23,846 nt of DNA from CAZJDM01 sp964544765. GTDB lineage: Bacteria > Bdellovibrionota_B > Oligoflexia > CAYFLR01. A program made the translations under genes and the position numbers. The DNA lies in the NCBI GenBank assembly GCA_964544765.1, contig CAZJDM010000057.1, positions 1 to 23,846 of the forward strand, given 5' to 3'. The notes under the pieces were generated by a model. The model did not search any database. It had not been told where the DNA came from and was given only the letters and a program-made list of their open reading frames with translations. This document shows positions 16,281 to 23,846 of the stretch, in pieces. The stretch's first letter is position 1, and the number at the start of each line of letters is the position of its first letter.

Positions 16281-16844
16281 CTAATTTATTGAGCAGTGAG
16301 AAACTGCGCTTTGATTTTGACTATTGTAGCTGCCTCGTGGTTTTATCTTAAGTCTTCCTGGAGTATTGCCATGATTTTGTCCTGCAACTTCTAAATTCTC
16401 ACCCTCAATATCCTGTGTTGCTAGACGGATACTTTCAAGTGTGGCAAAACTTCTTCTTTGATCATAAGAATTATTTGCAATATTACCCCATAAGCGAGTT
16501 TCAAATCGTTTTGTGTCTTCTGCATAACCTAGAGAGAATTGGAACCGCACATTTACCGGAGTTGGGGCTCTACCATAAAAATCACCTAGTTGAAATCCTT
16601 TATCAAAATTAAATTGGCACAATAAAGTTTCTCCTCTAGCTAGTGAATCTAATTCTTGTCTTTCTAATCGTATATAATGAGGTTTGCTGCCTGTTTGGTG
16701 ACCTTTGGGTGTTATTGAAACATAAATCTCAATTGATTTATCCACTCCACCATGAAGATTATCGACTGCTTTTGTTTCAAATGAGATTAAAAATAGAGCA
16801 ATTAACACCAAACCAGAGTCACGAAATAAATTAACCATTTTCAT
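16281..16844 (-). CDS. Exported protein of unknown function, 187 aa
   Basis: I do not recognise this protein. The start is ATG 16844 with GGAGG 5 nt upstream; a TTG 4 codons earlier would overlap that ribosome site. A signal peptide covers about residues 1-26 (ending FETKA). The mature part is beta-rich (IEIYVSITPKG, HYIRLERQEL, VNVRFQFSLGY) and could be a small sandwich domain. Two cysteines (in LLCQF and SHCSIN near the C-terminus) could pair. The tail is asparagine/serine-rich. It follows the 849-residue gene on the same strand, but one copy of the 91-bp repeat lies in between, so it may have its own promoter. It converges on the terminator at 16153-16216. Confidence 0.6.
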   Translation of the reverse strand: MKMVNLFRDSGLVLIALFLISFETKAVDNLHGGVDKSIEIYVSITPKGHQTGSKPHYIRLERQELDSLARGETLLCQFNFDKGFQLGDFYGRAPTPVNVRFQFSLGYAEDTKRFETRLWGNIANNSYDQRRSFATLESIRLATQDIEGENLEVAGQNHGNTPGRLKIKPRGSYNSQNQSAVSHCSIN

Positions 16845-16887
16845 AAATACCTCCAATAAATTACAGTTTCAAAATGTCAAAAAAAAG

Positions 16888-16978
16888 GTTCGCAGCTACG
16901 AATGTGATATCAATAGTAGAATCTGTAAAATTTATCAAATACTTAATTTATTAAGTGATCCCAAATTGAATGGGATCA
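16888..16978 (-). repeat. 91-bp intergenic repeat, copy A
   Basis: This copy matches 20980-21070 over the same 91 bp with about 11 differences outside the terminal hairpin loop. Shared words include CTACGAATGTGATAT, ATAGTAGAAT, AAATTTATCAAATA and AATTTATTAAGTG. It ends in a hairpin: GATCCCA (16957-16963), loop AATTGAA, TGGGATC (16971-16977). On the minus strand it lies just downstream of the 849-residue gene and upstream of the 187-residue gene, so the hairpin may end one transcript and the rest may start the next. Confidence 0.85.
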
Positions 16979-16999
16979 GCGTAATGTATGAGCGGTTGT

Positions 17000-19549
17000 T
17001 CAGGGCGAAGTTTTGTTGATTAGGCCTAGCCGTTTCTTTTTAATCTCTGCGTGTTGCAAGGTTAACCAATACACGTTGTTCCGTCTTAAATAATCACGAT
17101 ACGCGCATATACGATCATCATGTGACTTTGTTTTCTTGGGGGATGCATCTGCTAAAAAATCCCGAAATCGAACGTTTAAATAATTTAAATCCTTTCTTGT
17201 AGCATCTCTATTAAATGGTGAAACTACAACTGAATTATAACAAAATTCATTGAAGATACTTGGTTTTTGAAAAGCTAATAGTTGCGTACAAATACGGTTT
17301 TTAGTGTTTAAAAAGGAATGATGATCGTTATCTCCCCTAAGATAAGTAGGATTAAAGGGATTATTGAAAGTAAAGCGATATTTGTACGAGTTTCCAAAAA
17401 AGTAATCTCCAATTTGAGATAAATAAGCAAGAGGAGTGTAACGAATTGGCTTTGGAACCTCATTATTAAATCGTCTCAAAACACGTAGGTTCCTGCGCCA
17501 AATAGGTCTTCTAGAAGCTTCGTCATCTAATAATTGTAGAAATTGAAAGAAATTATCTCGAAAAAGATTTTCAAAGGCGTCAAGATTGCGACGATTAAGC
17601 ATCATAGCTGTTTGAAAGTCTTCTCGATTTATGGCTGGCTCAGTTTGATTGGCCTGGAAAATTCTATCTAACATTTCTAAGTTGGAAATGATCAAAAGAT
17701 CTCTCTCATATTGATCAAAATTGGTACCCTCGGCAATTTGTAAATAGTAATCATAATACACAAATGTTGCCATCCTGTTGGTTATAAAAGATTCACGCTG
17801 TTTTAAAACATTAAAATTATGATAAACTATTTCAATAATTTTACTGGCTCGATCATCTGTTTCGGATATAGACCCTTTGGCTTTAAATCCTTGATTGAAG
17901 GCTCGTTGAATTAATCTGATTTTAGCAATAGTTTGCTCAACGACTGTAGCAACTTGTGGTGATCCATAAATAGAACTGTTAATTCTGGCAATCAATCTTA
18001 TAAGATATTTTTCTATATAATCAAAACTATCAATTACTGAGGTGTTAAGTGCATTATAAACATATGCTTCAGCAACCAAATTTGGCTGGTCAACAATTAA
18101 TCGACTGATAAAAAATTGAATAGCCGAATTCTCAGCCCTTTTATTTAATCTGTCCAGCTGCTTCTCAATAGTATTTAAAAGCTCGACATGGTTATCAAAC
18201 ATAGGGCGGTATTCACCCATGTTTAGAATCCATTCGTGTACGGTCATTACAAACTTACCTTCTTTATTAGGCTTTACTTCCGGAGGCATAGTTTTCATAT
18301 CATATCCAATGAAATACATTGGTAACAGTTTGGCCGGCATAGAGACGGTAAAAAAGTTCCATGTATTAGGACCTGATTGATAGGTTGAGTTTTTTATGGC
18401 CTTAGTGAGTTTTTGGATTAGATTATAAGTTTCAGATTTGCGAGAAATATCATCTTGCAATCTCATAATTGTATATTTCGATTCACTAAATGTTCCCAAA
18501 AGAAGATTTGTAGTTTGAACCATCGCCAGGATAGTTTTCCATACCATGTTTTTATTTTCTCCATCAGTAACCCACCTGGGTTTTACCCCAAATTGCACTT
18601 TTAGAAGCCACCGGGTTATGGTAGGTACATTACGAATTAGTAAATAATATGCGGCAAGGGGATTGGTTTGATCAATATCATTTGCCGGTAAAGTTTTTCC
18701 GGTTGAAAGTTGATCAAGGCTCCATTCCAATAATTTAAGATTGTCCTTATTTTGGCAATAATTGTAGGCCGTGGTTTCTAAGGCACAAGTGATGGATGTC
18801 CAAAGTTCATTTTGGTGTAAATCTTTTAGAACAAAAGCAAAACGGCTATTACGGATGAAAGTAACAAAATTAGCAATAGTGCTGCTGAAATAGTTTGATC
18901 CTTCTGAATTATCAGGATCCATTACCGATGATGATAGATTTACAATTGATGATATTAAAGCGATAAACTGGTTAGGGGCATTAACTAAGCAAGTTTCTAA
19001 TGTTGGTAATAATTGCATGGCCTTGTTGACCAAATAAGCAATATTTTTTTTTAAATTGGAGCTTTTATTCTTTACTTTAAAAGGGGTTTTCCAATTTTTT
19101 TCAGTAAGATTGGTAGTTACATTAGCTACGTTACTGATGGCCGAATCAAAATATAAGCTGGACACAAAATCAAGAAAGTTAGGGGGTATTTGGTTACTAG
19201 TGTCGAGTTTATTTAAAAGACCATTAGTAGAAGACTTTTGTTTTTCTAATTGTTCTTGCTGGCTGTCTTCATCATCGTTATCTAAGGTTTCCAGTTCATC
19301 TAGTGATGAGTGTAATCCACTCAAAAGTGATTCAATACCTACACAATTTTCATTTGCTTTAAGTGCTTCAGCAGCAGCAATTAGTTTTTGGGTTTGATTG
19401 AGTGCGTTTTGTGTCCACCTGCCAAAAGTGTTACAGGTAAAACCCAGATCATAATTAAACCCGATAAGAACATTTGAATTACTCAAAGTATCTATGAAAA
19501 ATAGAAATAAATATAAAAATAGACATAAAAAAGTTTGCTTTCTAAACAT
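17000..19549 (-). CDS. Large secreted protein of unknown family, 849 aa
   Basis: I do not recognise this family. The start ATG 19549 has AAGGA 7 nt upstream; a TTG 5 codons earlier is unlikely. A signal peptide (about residues 4-24, FLCLFLYLFLFFIDTLS) leads into a mature N-terminus with a cysteine pair 31 residues apart (FTCNTFGRW and NENCVGIE). An acidic, glutamine-rich low-complexity region follows (about 85-105), and the rest is long, mostly helical and rich in asparagine, with no transmembrane segment. The C-terminal 150 residues carry many arginines and tyrosines. It lies 55 bp after the 422-residue gene on the same strand, and both share the N-terminal cysteine-pair layout, so they are probably co-expressed and may act together in the periplasm or at the surface. 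Two-gene sets of this look occur in Bdellovibrio-like genomes by my recall only. Confidence 0.62.
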   Translation of the reverse strand: MFRKQTFLCLFLYLFLFFIDTLSNSNVLIGFNYDLGFTCNTFGRWTQNALNQTQKLIAAAEALKANENCVGIESLLSGLHSSLDELETLDNDDEDSQQEQLEKQKSSTNGLLNKLDTSNQIPPNFLDFVSSLYFDSAISNVANVTTNLTEKNWKTPFKVKNKSSNLKKNIAYLVNKAMQLLPTLETCLVNAPNQFIALISSIVNLSSSVMDPDNSEGSNYFSSTIANFVTFIRNSRFAFVLKDLHQNELWTSITCALETTAYNYCQNKDNLKLLEWSLDQLSTGKTLPANDIDQTNPLAAYYLLIRNVPTITRWLLKVQFGVKPRWVTDGENKNMVWKTILAMVQTTNLLLGTFSESKYTIMRLQDDISRKSETYNLIQKLTKAIKNSTYQSGPNTWNFFTVSMPAKLLPMYFIGYDMKTMPPEVKPNKEGKFVMTVHEWILNMGEYRPMFDNHVELLNTIEKQLDRLNKRAENSAIQFFISRLIVDQPNLVAEAYVYNALNTSVIDSFDYIEKYLIRLIARINSSIYGSPQVATVVEQTIAKIRLIQRAFNQGFKAKGSISETDDRASKIIEIVYHNFNVLKQRESFITNRMATFVYYDYYLQIAEGTNFDQYERDLLIISNLEMLDRIFQANQTEPAINREDFQTAMMLNRRNLDAFENLFRDNFFQFLQLLDDEASRRPIWRRNLRVLRRFNNEVPKPIRYTPLAYLSQIGDYFFGNSYKYRFTFNNPFNPTYLRGDNDHHSFLNTKNRICTQLLAFQKPSIFNEFCYNSVVVSPFNRDATRKDLNYLNVRFRDFLADASPKKTKSHDDRICAYRDYLRRNNVYWLTLQHAEIKKKRLGLINKTSP

Positions 19550-19604
19550 TATATTTCCTTGCAATTAAGTAATCGATAATCAGTAATTAATAACCACGGT
19601 AAAA

Positions 19605-20873
19605 TTAATTTGTTTGGTTAATCATGTCTCTCAACTGGTCTTCTACCCCTATCAATGCCTTTGAATCCCTTGAACCTAAGTTTGAGCTTGAGTTTGAATT
19701 TGAACCTAAATCTAAATTTGGATCTGATTCAGTATTATGAAAGGTTGTGCTTGTAAGATCCTTTTGATAGAAAATATCAATTGGCACTACCTCGGGCCAA
19801 ACGAATTCCACTATGGAAACAGCAATAACCGAAGCTACAGAAAGGGTCCACATCCACATCATAATTTTATCATTCAGTCGAATTGGAAATTGTAACAGCC
19901 GTGGGAAAGCCTCAAAAAGAAGTGCTTTGAGATAACTGCCACATTGGCCCGATATAATACATTTTAAATCATTAATCTGCTTTTGTTGCTGATGCTCATT
20001 AGTTTCAAGAGATGTTCTTAATAAATGAAGGTTCAGTAAAACCTGCTCTCTATGATAATTACTACCGGGGATTGCTTCTAACTGTTCAATTTGAGTTTCA
20101 ATTGAGCTTCGAATGGTACTTTGATTTGGTAAACGATTTAATTGTTTACTCAAGCGTGTAAAGGTTTTTATTTTAATAGAAGATGCACCAAAGATGGCTC
20201 GGAGTGGCATATGACCGCGGATAAACATCTGCGTAAAAGGAGAAGTTGGCTCACTATCAAAGACTCTGAACCATTTGGAAATAGGTATTACTTTAAATAA
20301 AAGACCTATTAGTGTGACACTCTTCCATCCTACATTATGATAAAAATTTTGTTCAATCAAAAAGGTTAAAGCTTTTCTTTCAATAGGTAAAAGTGTGCTT
20401 CCTAATGTAAAAGCTTTGGAGATTAAAGATTCTATATTTTTACTGTCCAGCAAATATATAAATAGGTCGGCATGTTGTTTTTCTAAAGATACTCTTGGTG
20501 TTACTTTGTGTTTAATCCAAAATAAAGTTTCAAAAGGATGGGATAAGTTGAACGATACGCAATCTCTTGCAATATTTTTAAAGTATTCTAATGATTGTTG
20601 CTGTTGTTCAGCAGGTAATTCTTTAAAAACCCCCATAACTCTTTGCGATTGTTGGCCTGTATATGGAAAAATATTAGCCAGAAACAGCCCATAGCAGGTA
20701 TTATCTGATTGTTGATCAGGATTATCTTGAGGGGGTAATGTTACTCGTGAAGTATTTTGGTAATCTGCTATTGTCAGTTGATTCCAGGTATTGTTGGAAT
20801 TGGATAATCCGCTTTGTCCTGGCAAAACTAAAATGATAGAATATATTAACAAATATAATATGAATTTATTCAT
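19605..20873 (-). CDS. Envelope protein of unknown family, 422 aa
   Basis: I do not recognise this family. The first 19 residues (MNKFILYLLIYSIILVLPG) form a signal peptide or anchor; I chose this ATG because the TTG 15 codons earlier adds a hydrophilic stretch before the signal. No ribosome site is clear. The mature N-terminus has a cysteine pair 46 residues apart (NTCYGLF and ARDCVSF), then a helical middle, a CIISGQC pair near residue 310, and one strong transmembrane segment near 333-355 (MMWMWTLSVASVIAVSIVEF). The C-terminal tail is serine/asparagine/aspartate-rich and likely disordered. A signal plus a C-terminal membrane segment suggests a protein anchored in the inner membrane with most of it in the periplasm. 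It is followed at 55 bp by the 849-residue gene, and copy B of the 91-bp repeat lies upstream. Confidence 0.6.
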   Translation of the reverse strand: MNKFILYLLIYSIILVLPGQSGLSNSNNTWNQLTIADYQNTSRVTLPPQDNPDQQSDNTCYGLFLANIFPYTGQQSQRVMGVFKELPAEQQQQSLEYFKNIARDCVSFNLSHPFETLFWIKHKVTPRVSLEKQHADLFIYLLDSKNIESLISKAFTLGSTLLPIERKALTFLIEQNFYHNVGWKSVTLIGLLFKVIPISKWFRVFDSEPTSPFTQMFIRGHMPLRAIFGASSIKIKTFTRLSKQLNRLPNQSTIRSSIETQIEQLEAIPGSNYHREQVLLNLHLLRTSLETNEHQQQKQINDLKCIISGQCGSYLKALLFEAFPRLLQFPIRLNDKIMMWMWTLSVASVIAVSIVEFVWPEVVPIDIFYQKDLTSTTFHNTESDPNLDLGSNSNSSSNLGSRDSKALIGVEDQLRDMINQTN

Positions 20874-20979
20874 TTTATTAAATTTTCGACTGATAAAATC
20901 AAAATGATGGGTAAACAATTCTTGTTGAAAACATACCGGTCCCTCTCATTGTCATATAATGTTTTGTAGAGTATGAAGT

Positions 20980-21070
20980 GTTCGTAACTACGAATGTGAT
21001 ATTGATAGTAGAATTGATGAAATTTATCAAATATTCAATTTATTAAGTGTTCCCATTCAATTTGGGATCA
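20980..21070 (-). repeat. 91-bp intergenic repeat, copy B
   Basis: This is the partner of 16888-16978, in the same orientation and with the same length. The terminal hairpin here is TCCCA (21051-21055), loop TTCAATT, TGGGA (21063-21067). The loop is the exact reverse complement of the loop in copy A, while the stem keeps its orientation. On the minus strand it lies downstream of the beta-helix gene and upstream of the 422-residue gene, which matches the placement of copy A between two secreted-protein genes. Confidence 0.85.
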
Positions 21071-21082
21071 CTACAAAATTTT

Positions 21083-21712
21083 TCAATAATGATTGAAAGG
21101 TCTATATACTCTGGCGTCACCAAATACTCGATGGTTACCTTTTATCACTACCTTTCCATAAACACGAGCATTGCCTGATACCCAAGCGTTATCTGTTATG
21201 ATAGCGTCACCGTAGATTTTGGCCTTACCGAAAATTTGAGCATCTTCTAATACCTGGGCCTGTTCGTAGACATCGGCATCCTCGTAGACTTGAGCTTTTC
21301 CGTCAACTTCAGCTTGGCCAAAGACCCAGCCTTGATCTGATACTTTAGCGTCACCGTAAACTTTGCCATGATTAAAAACACAGGCATGTCCAGAAATTGT
21401 GGCATTATGAGTAACTTGAGCATATTGCGCAATTATAGCATTATCTTCGATTCTTGCGTTATCGAGTACTTGTGCGTTGTCACAGACTTGAGCATTTGGA
21501 CCCACAAAAGCTGTTTCAGCTACATTGGCGCTGTCAGCTACAAAACCTCCTCCATTAGGGTGTTTTTGGCCCTTTTGACCTTCACACCGAAGGTTGTTGG
21601 TTTCTGTTTCCTCAGGTTGGGGGTCATTTTGTTCAGGATGGGAGAAGATAGGTATATTATTGATCATGGTCATTGTAATAATGAGAAAAATGGTAATAAT
21701 ATGTCTAACCAT
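21083..21712 (-). CDS. Secreted left-handed beta-helix protein
   Basis: After a signal peptide (about residues 1-24, hydrophobic, ending IPIFS) and a short charged linker with one cysteine, the protein is almost entirely hexapeptide repeats. Starting at NVAETA there are about 24 six-residue units such as QVCDNA, QVLDNA, KVYGDA, QVYEDA and WVSGNA, which should make about eight coils of a left-handed beta-helix. Such folds are known in acyltransferases and in some surface or ice-binding proteins. There is no added catalytic domain and no conserved active-site histidine that I can identify, so a structural or binding role is more likely than an enzyme. The ATG at 21712 starts the signal peptide; an in-frame start 19 codons earlier is less likely. 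No ribosome site is visible. It follows dsrP on the same strand but is probably a separate unit. Confidence 0.75.
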   Translation of the reverse strand: MVRHIITIFLIITMTMINNIPIFSHPEQNDPQPEETETNNLRCEGQKGQKHPNGGGFVADSANVAETAFVGPNAQVCDNAQVLDNARIEDNAIIAQYAQVTHNATISGHACVFNHGKVYGDAKVSDQGWVFGQAEVDGKAQVYEDADVYEQAQVLEDAQIFGKAKIYGDAIITDNAWVSGNARVYGKVVIKGNHRVFGDARVYRPFNHY

Positions 21713-21817
21713 ATGAATTAAAATCGAAAATTTTGGTATAAAAGCAAAATGAATACCATTTTGCAACATTTTTGGATTTGTTCTTTATAATAATTTTTTT
21801 TAAGAAAATCAAATAAA

Positions 21818-21829
21818 ATAATCGATTAT
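21818..21829. promoter_or_regulatory. 12-bp palindrome downstream of dsrP
   Basis: ATAATCGATTAT is a perfect palindrome in the gap between the dsrP stop and the beta-helix gene start. It could be an operator for the downstream gene. Such AT-rich palindromes arise by chance in this composition, so this is only a candidate. Confidence 0.25.
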
Positions 21830-21837
21830 CGATGTTT

Positions 21838-22986
21838 TTAGGTCGACCTGATTGTTAGGACCATTTTATACAATATAGTTAGGATCAAGAAACCGATTCC
21901 ATAGACTCCCAAGGTGATAAATAATTCTGGTATAGTAGGAACATATTCTATTACTTTATCAAAGGGGGAGGGTATAAAACCCGTAACAACCAATCCCAAT
22001 CCTTTATCAATCCAGGTAGAGATAAATACCGCTATACAAGCTACTACCAAGACCTTTTCATTCTTTCGAGTAGATGGATTAAGTAAAAGTACTATCGCTA
22101 CCACAGCGAGTAATACTGAGAGCCACATCCAGGGAACAAGAGTTGATTTTCCATGTAAACCAGTAAAAAGATATTGAAAATGATGCATATGTTCAGGAAT
22201 TTGACTATAAAACACGGTAAAAATCTCCAGGAGAATAAAAAAGGCATTAATACAAATAGCATAAGTAACAATTACCGCTAATTTTCCAATAGCTTGTTTA
22301 CCAGCGTCAAAACTGGTGTGTTTTCTGATAATCATGGCTAAAATAATCAATAACGCCGGTCCGGCGGCAAAAGCAGAAGACAAAAAACGAGGAGCCATGA
22401 TGGCGGTGAACCAAAAAGAACGACCTCCCAAACCTGCATATAAAAACGCGGTGACGGTATGAATACTGAAAGCCCATGGGATAGAGATGTAAATCAAAGG
22501 TTTGGTCCATTTGGGTGGAGCCACTGAATTGCGTTCACAGTCCAGGCTGATAAATCCTAGGATGATATTTAATAGTAAATAACCTCCCAAAGAAACTATA
22601 TCCCAAAATATAATCGAATCAGGAGTTGGATATAAAAAGGTGTTAAACAACCTTTCGGGTTTACCCAGATCTACAATAATAAATAACATGCACATAATAA
22701 CCGCTGGGATAGCCAGAAATTCACCTAACACAGTAAGTTTAGCAAAAGCCTTATAATCATGAAGATAATAGGGTAATACCACCATCACCGCTGAAGCCGC
22801 GACTCCGACCAAAAAGGTAAATTGAGCAATATAAAACCCCCAAGAAACATCACGACTCAATCCGGTAATGCCAAGTCCAACATTGAGTTGACGTAAGTAG
22901 AAAAATAAACCTATAGCAATAAGCCCTAACCAAAAAAGTATTAGGACCCAGTATTTTTTACTTCCATAAAGAGCTTTTTCGTACAT
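21838..22986 (-). CDS. dsrP: DsrP, NrfD-family membrane subunit of DsrMKJOP
   Basis: DsrP is the integral membrane, quinone-interacting subunit of the DsrMKJOP complex, which links membrane electron carriers to dissimilatory sulfite reduction. The 382-residue protein has about ten transmembrane helices and reads like DsrP throughout. Key stretches are GLGITGLSRDVSWGFYIAQF (37-56), VGVAASAVMVVLPYYLHDY (about 60-78), FIIVDLGKPERLFNTFLYPTP (three parts near 101-121), SIPWAFSIHTVTAFLYAGLG (about 168-187), APRFLSSAFAAGPAL (near 198) and IPEHMHHFQYLFTGLHGKS (near 262). The ATG has GAGG 6 nt upstream. It follows dsrO after 60 bp on the same strand, the usual O-P order, and is the last gene of the cluster. 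I see no truncation or missing helix. Confidence 0.93.
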   Translation of the reverse strand: MYEKALYGSKKYWVLILFWLGLIAIGLFFYLRQLNVGLGITGLSRDVSWGFYIAQFTFLVGVAASAVMVVLPYYLHDYKAFAKLTVLGEFLAIPAVIMCMLFIIVDLGKPERLFNTFLYPTPDSIIFWDIVSLGGYLLLNIILGFISLDCERNSVAPPKWTKPLIYISIPWAFSIHTVTAFLYAGLGGRSFWFTAIMAPRFLSSAFAAGPALLIILAMIIRKHTSFDAGKQAIGKLAVIVTYAICINAFFILLEIFTVFYSQIPEHMHHFQYLFTGLHGKSTLVPWMWLSVLLAVVAIVLLLNPSTRKNEKVLVVACIAVFISTWIDKGLGLVVTGFIPSPFDKVIEYVPTIPELFITLGVYGIGFLILTILYKMVLTIRST

Positions 22987-23046
22987 AGCAACCTCTTAGA
23001 TATATTCTTTTCTATTCTATCAATGTAAATAAAATAATTAACTTCC

Positions 23047-23846
23047 TTAAATAATGTAAAAAACTTCAGGCATAGTACCTAAATGGGGTTTCCGGCGAAT
23101 AGTATTACTAGCTGCCAATATCTTTCTAATAGCTGATTTCGAGTCGTTTAAATCTCCAAAGGCTAAGGCATCATGAGGACAAATTTCAACACAGGCTGGT
23201 AGGAGCCCATCATCTAAACGATCAGCGCAAAAGTTGCATTTTTCAACGACTCCTTTGGATCTTACCGGATATTTTTCATTGATTGAGGCTATGTGGGGGC
23301 GGGGATCTTGCCAATTAAAACTTCGCGCTCCATAAGGACATGCGGCAATGCAATATCGACAACCAATACATCGGTGATGATCCATCATTACTATTCCAAA
23401 ATTTTCTCTTTTAAAGGTAGCTTTGGTAGGGCAAACACGCACACAAGGAGGATTGTCACAATGATTGCATAGAACTATGCAAGGCCGATCCTTGGTTTCT
23501 TTACTAATATAATCATGACTCTGATTTGGAAAAGTATTAGCGAAATTTTCACTCCATATCCATTTAACTTCTTGCTTAGGATCATTTATTTTAGGTACGT
23601 TATGCAATTGGTGACAAATTTTATTGCAATCTTGACAACCTTCTTTTCGTTTACATATAGTTAGATTAATGATCATAGCCAATCGTTTTTGATCACTGTT
23701 TGTTTTATTTGTTTTAAGTTTAGAAGAAGACAAAGAAGACAAAGAAGACAAAGAAGACAAAGAAGATGAAGAAGACAAAGGGGATAAAAGAGTAAAAAAG
23801 GTTAAGCCGCTAAATTTTAATTTTAATTTTAAAAAGTCTCTTCTAT
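23047..23846 (-). CDS. dsrO: DsrO, Tat-exported ferredoxin subunit (5' end cut)
   Basis: DsrO is the periplasmic iron-sulfur subunit of DsrMKJOP and passes electrons between DsrJ/DsrP and the quinone pool. Its cysteine groups are visible in order: CKRKEGCQDCNKICH, LCNHCDNPPCVRVCP, HHRCIGCRYCIAACPYG and KCNFCADRLDDGLLPACVEICP. They match several 4Fe-4S clusters, and the body (HQLHNVPKINDP, VKWIW, PEVFYII) is DsrO-like throughout. The frame is open to the right edge, so the start lies outside the window. The codons at 23836-23844 already give RRDF and the next give LKLK, so the protein has a twin-arginine (Tat) signal followed by the hydrophobic SGLTFFTLLSPL. A start within the Ser/Leu repeat (TTG at 23778) would cut this signal off and is not believable. 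A 9-bp repeat encodes a Ser/Leu tract after the signal. Confidence 0.93.
   Translation of the reverse strand, partial: RRDFLKLKLKFSGLTFFTLLSPLSSSSSLSSLSSLSSLSSSKLKTNKTNSDQKRLAMIINLTICKRKEGCQDCNKICHQLHNVPKINDPKQEVKWIWSENFANTFPNQSHDYISKETKDRPCIVLCNHCDNPPCVRVCPTKATFKRENFGIVMMDHHRCIGCRYCIAACPYGARSFNWQDPRPHIASINEKYPVRSKGVVEKCNFCADRLDDGLLPACVEICPHDALAFGDLNDSKSAIRKILAASNTIRRKPHLGTMPEVFYII
23725..23778 (-). repeat. In-frame 9-bp tandem repeat in dsrO
   Basis: Six units of AGAAGACAA (minus strand TTGTCTTCT) run from 23725 to 23778; five are exact and one (23761-23769) reads AGAAGATGA. In frame it encodes Leu-Ser-Ser repeats between the Tat signal and the mature domain. The unit is a multiple of three, so slippage changes linker length without breaking the frame. 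Confidence 0.9.

Noticed and set aside
16861..16890. TTGACA on the minus strand upstream of the 187-residue gene as a promoter
   Set aside because: The nearest AT-rich -10 candidate is only about 11 bp away, too close for a standard promoter.
19056..19397. Plus-strand reading frame of 113 codons inside the 849-residue gene
   Set aside because: It is a shadow of the minus-strand gene, with no ribosome site and low-complexity serine-rich content.
23047..23778. A shorter DsrO starting at TTG 23778
   Set aside because: That start is only one unit of a tandem repeat; the frame stays open upstream and encodes a Tat signal.
1..23846. CRISPR array or rRNA/tRNA genes
   Set aside because: None of the repeats has regular unique spacers, and no rRNA or complete tRNA pattern was seen on either strand.

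Overview
The window is AT-rich and comes from a Gram-negative, deltaproteobacterium-like organism with dissimilatory sulfur metabolism. The best markers are the last two genes of a dsrMKJOP-type cluster (DsrO and DsrP at the right edge) and an electron-transfer flavoprotein/acyl-CoA dehydrogenase operon. A TIGR02147/DUF4423 regulator and several large secreted proteins of unrecognised family add a Bdellovibrio-like flavour. The exact lineage cannot be fixed from this sequence alone.

Layout. (1) 1-1684: the hairpin end of an IS200/IS605-type element at the left edge, a gene-free AT-rich stretch, then a protein built from two class II aldolase-like halves. (2) 1740-5344: a transposase gene with its own promoter, converging on a large type IIG-like restriction-methyltransferase; the two stop codons share bases. 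(3) 5640-10713, minus strand: etfB - etfA - long acyl-CoA dehydrogenase - ClC-type chloride transporter, read as one operon for beta-oxidation or related acyl-CoA chemistry. Odd tandem repeats and hairpins lie between its genes. (4) 10898-13475: an exported Nudix-like protein, a TIM-barrel glycosidase-like lipoprotein and a small exported protein. (5) 13508-16216: a second IS605-like hairpin, then a TIGR02147 regulator overlapping a secreted protein by ATGA, closed by a strong hairpin terminator. (6) 16281-21712, minus strand: four exported proteins (187, 849, 422 and 209 residues), with two copies of a 91-bp intergenic repeat. (7) 21838-23846, minus strand: dsrO (5' end outside the window) and dsrP.

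How the parts may work together. DsrO and DsrP belong to the membrane complex that passes electrons between the quinone pool and sulfite reduction, and the Etf/acyl-CoA dehydrogenase operon can feed electrons from organic acid oxidation, so the two flanks fit a heterotrophic sulfate or sulfite reducer. The central 14-22 kb block is the least explained part: a regulator, a secreted partner, a pair of co-directional secreted proteins with N-terminal cysteine pairs, a secreted left-handed beta-helix protein, and a repeated 91-bp element whose hairpin loop is inverted between copies. This block is the best candidate for something undescribed.
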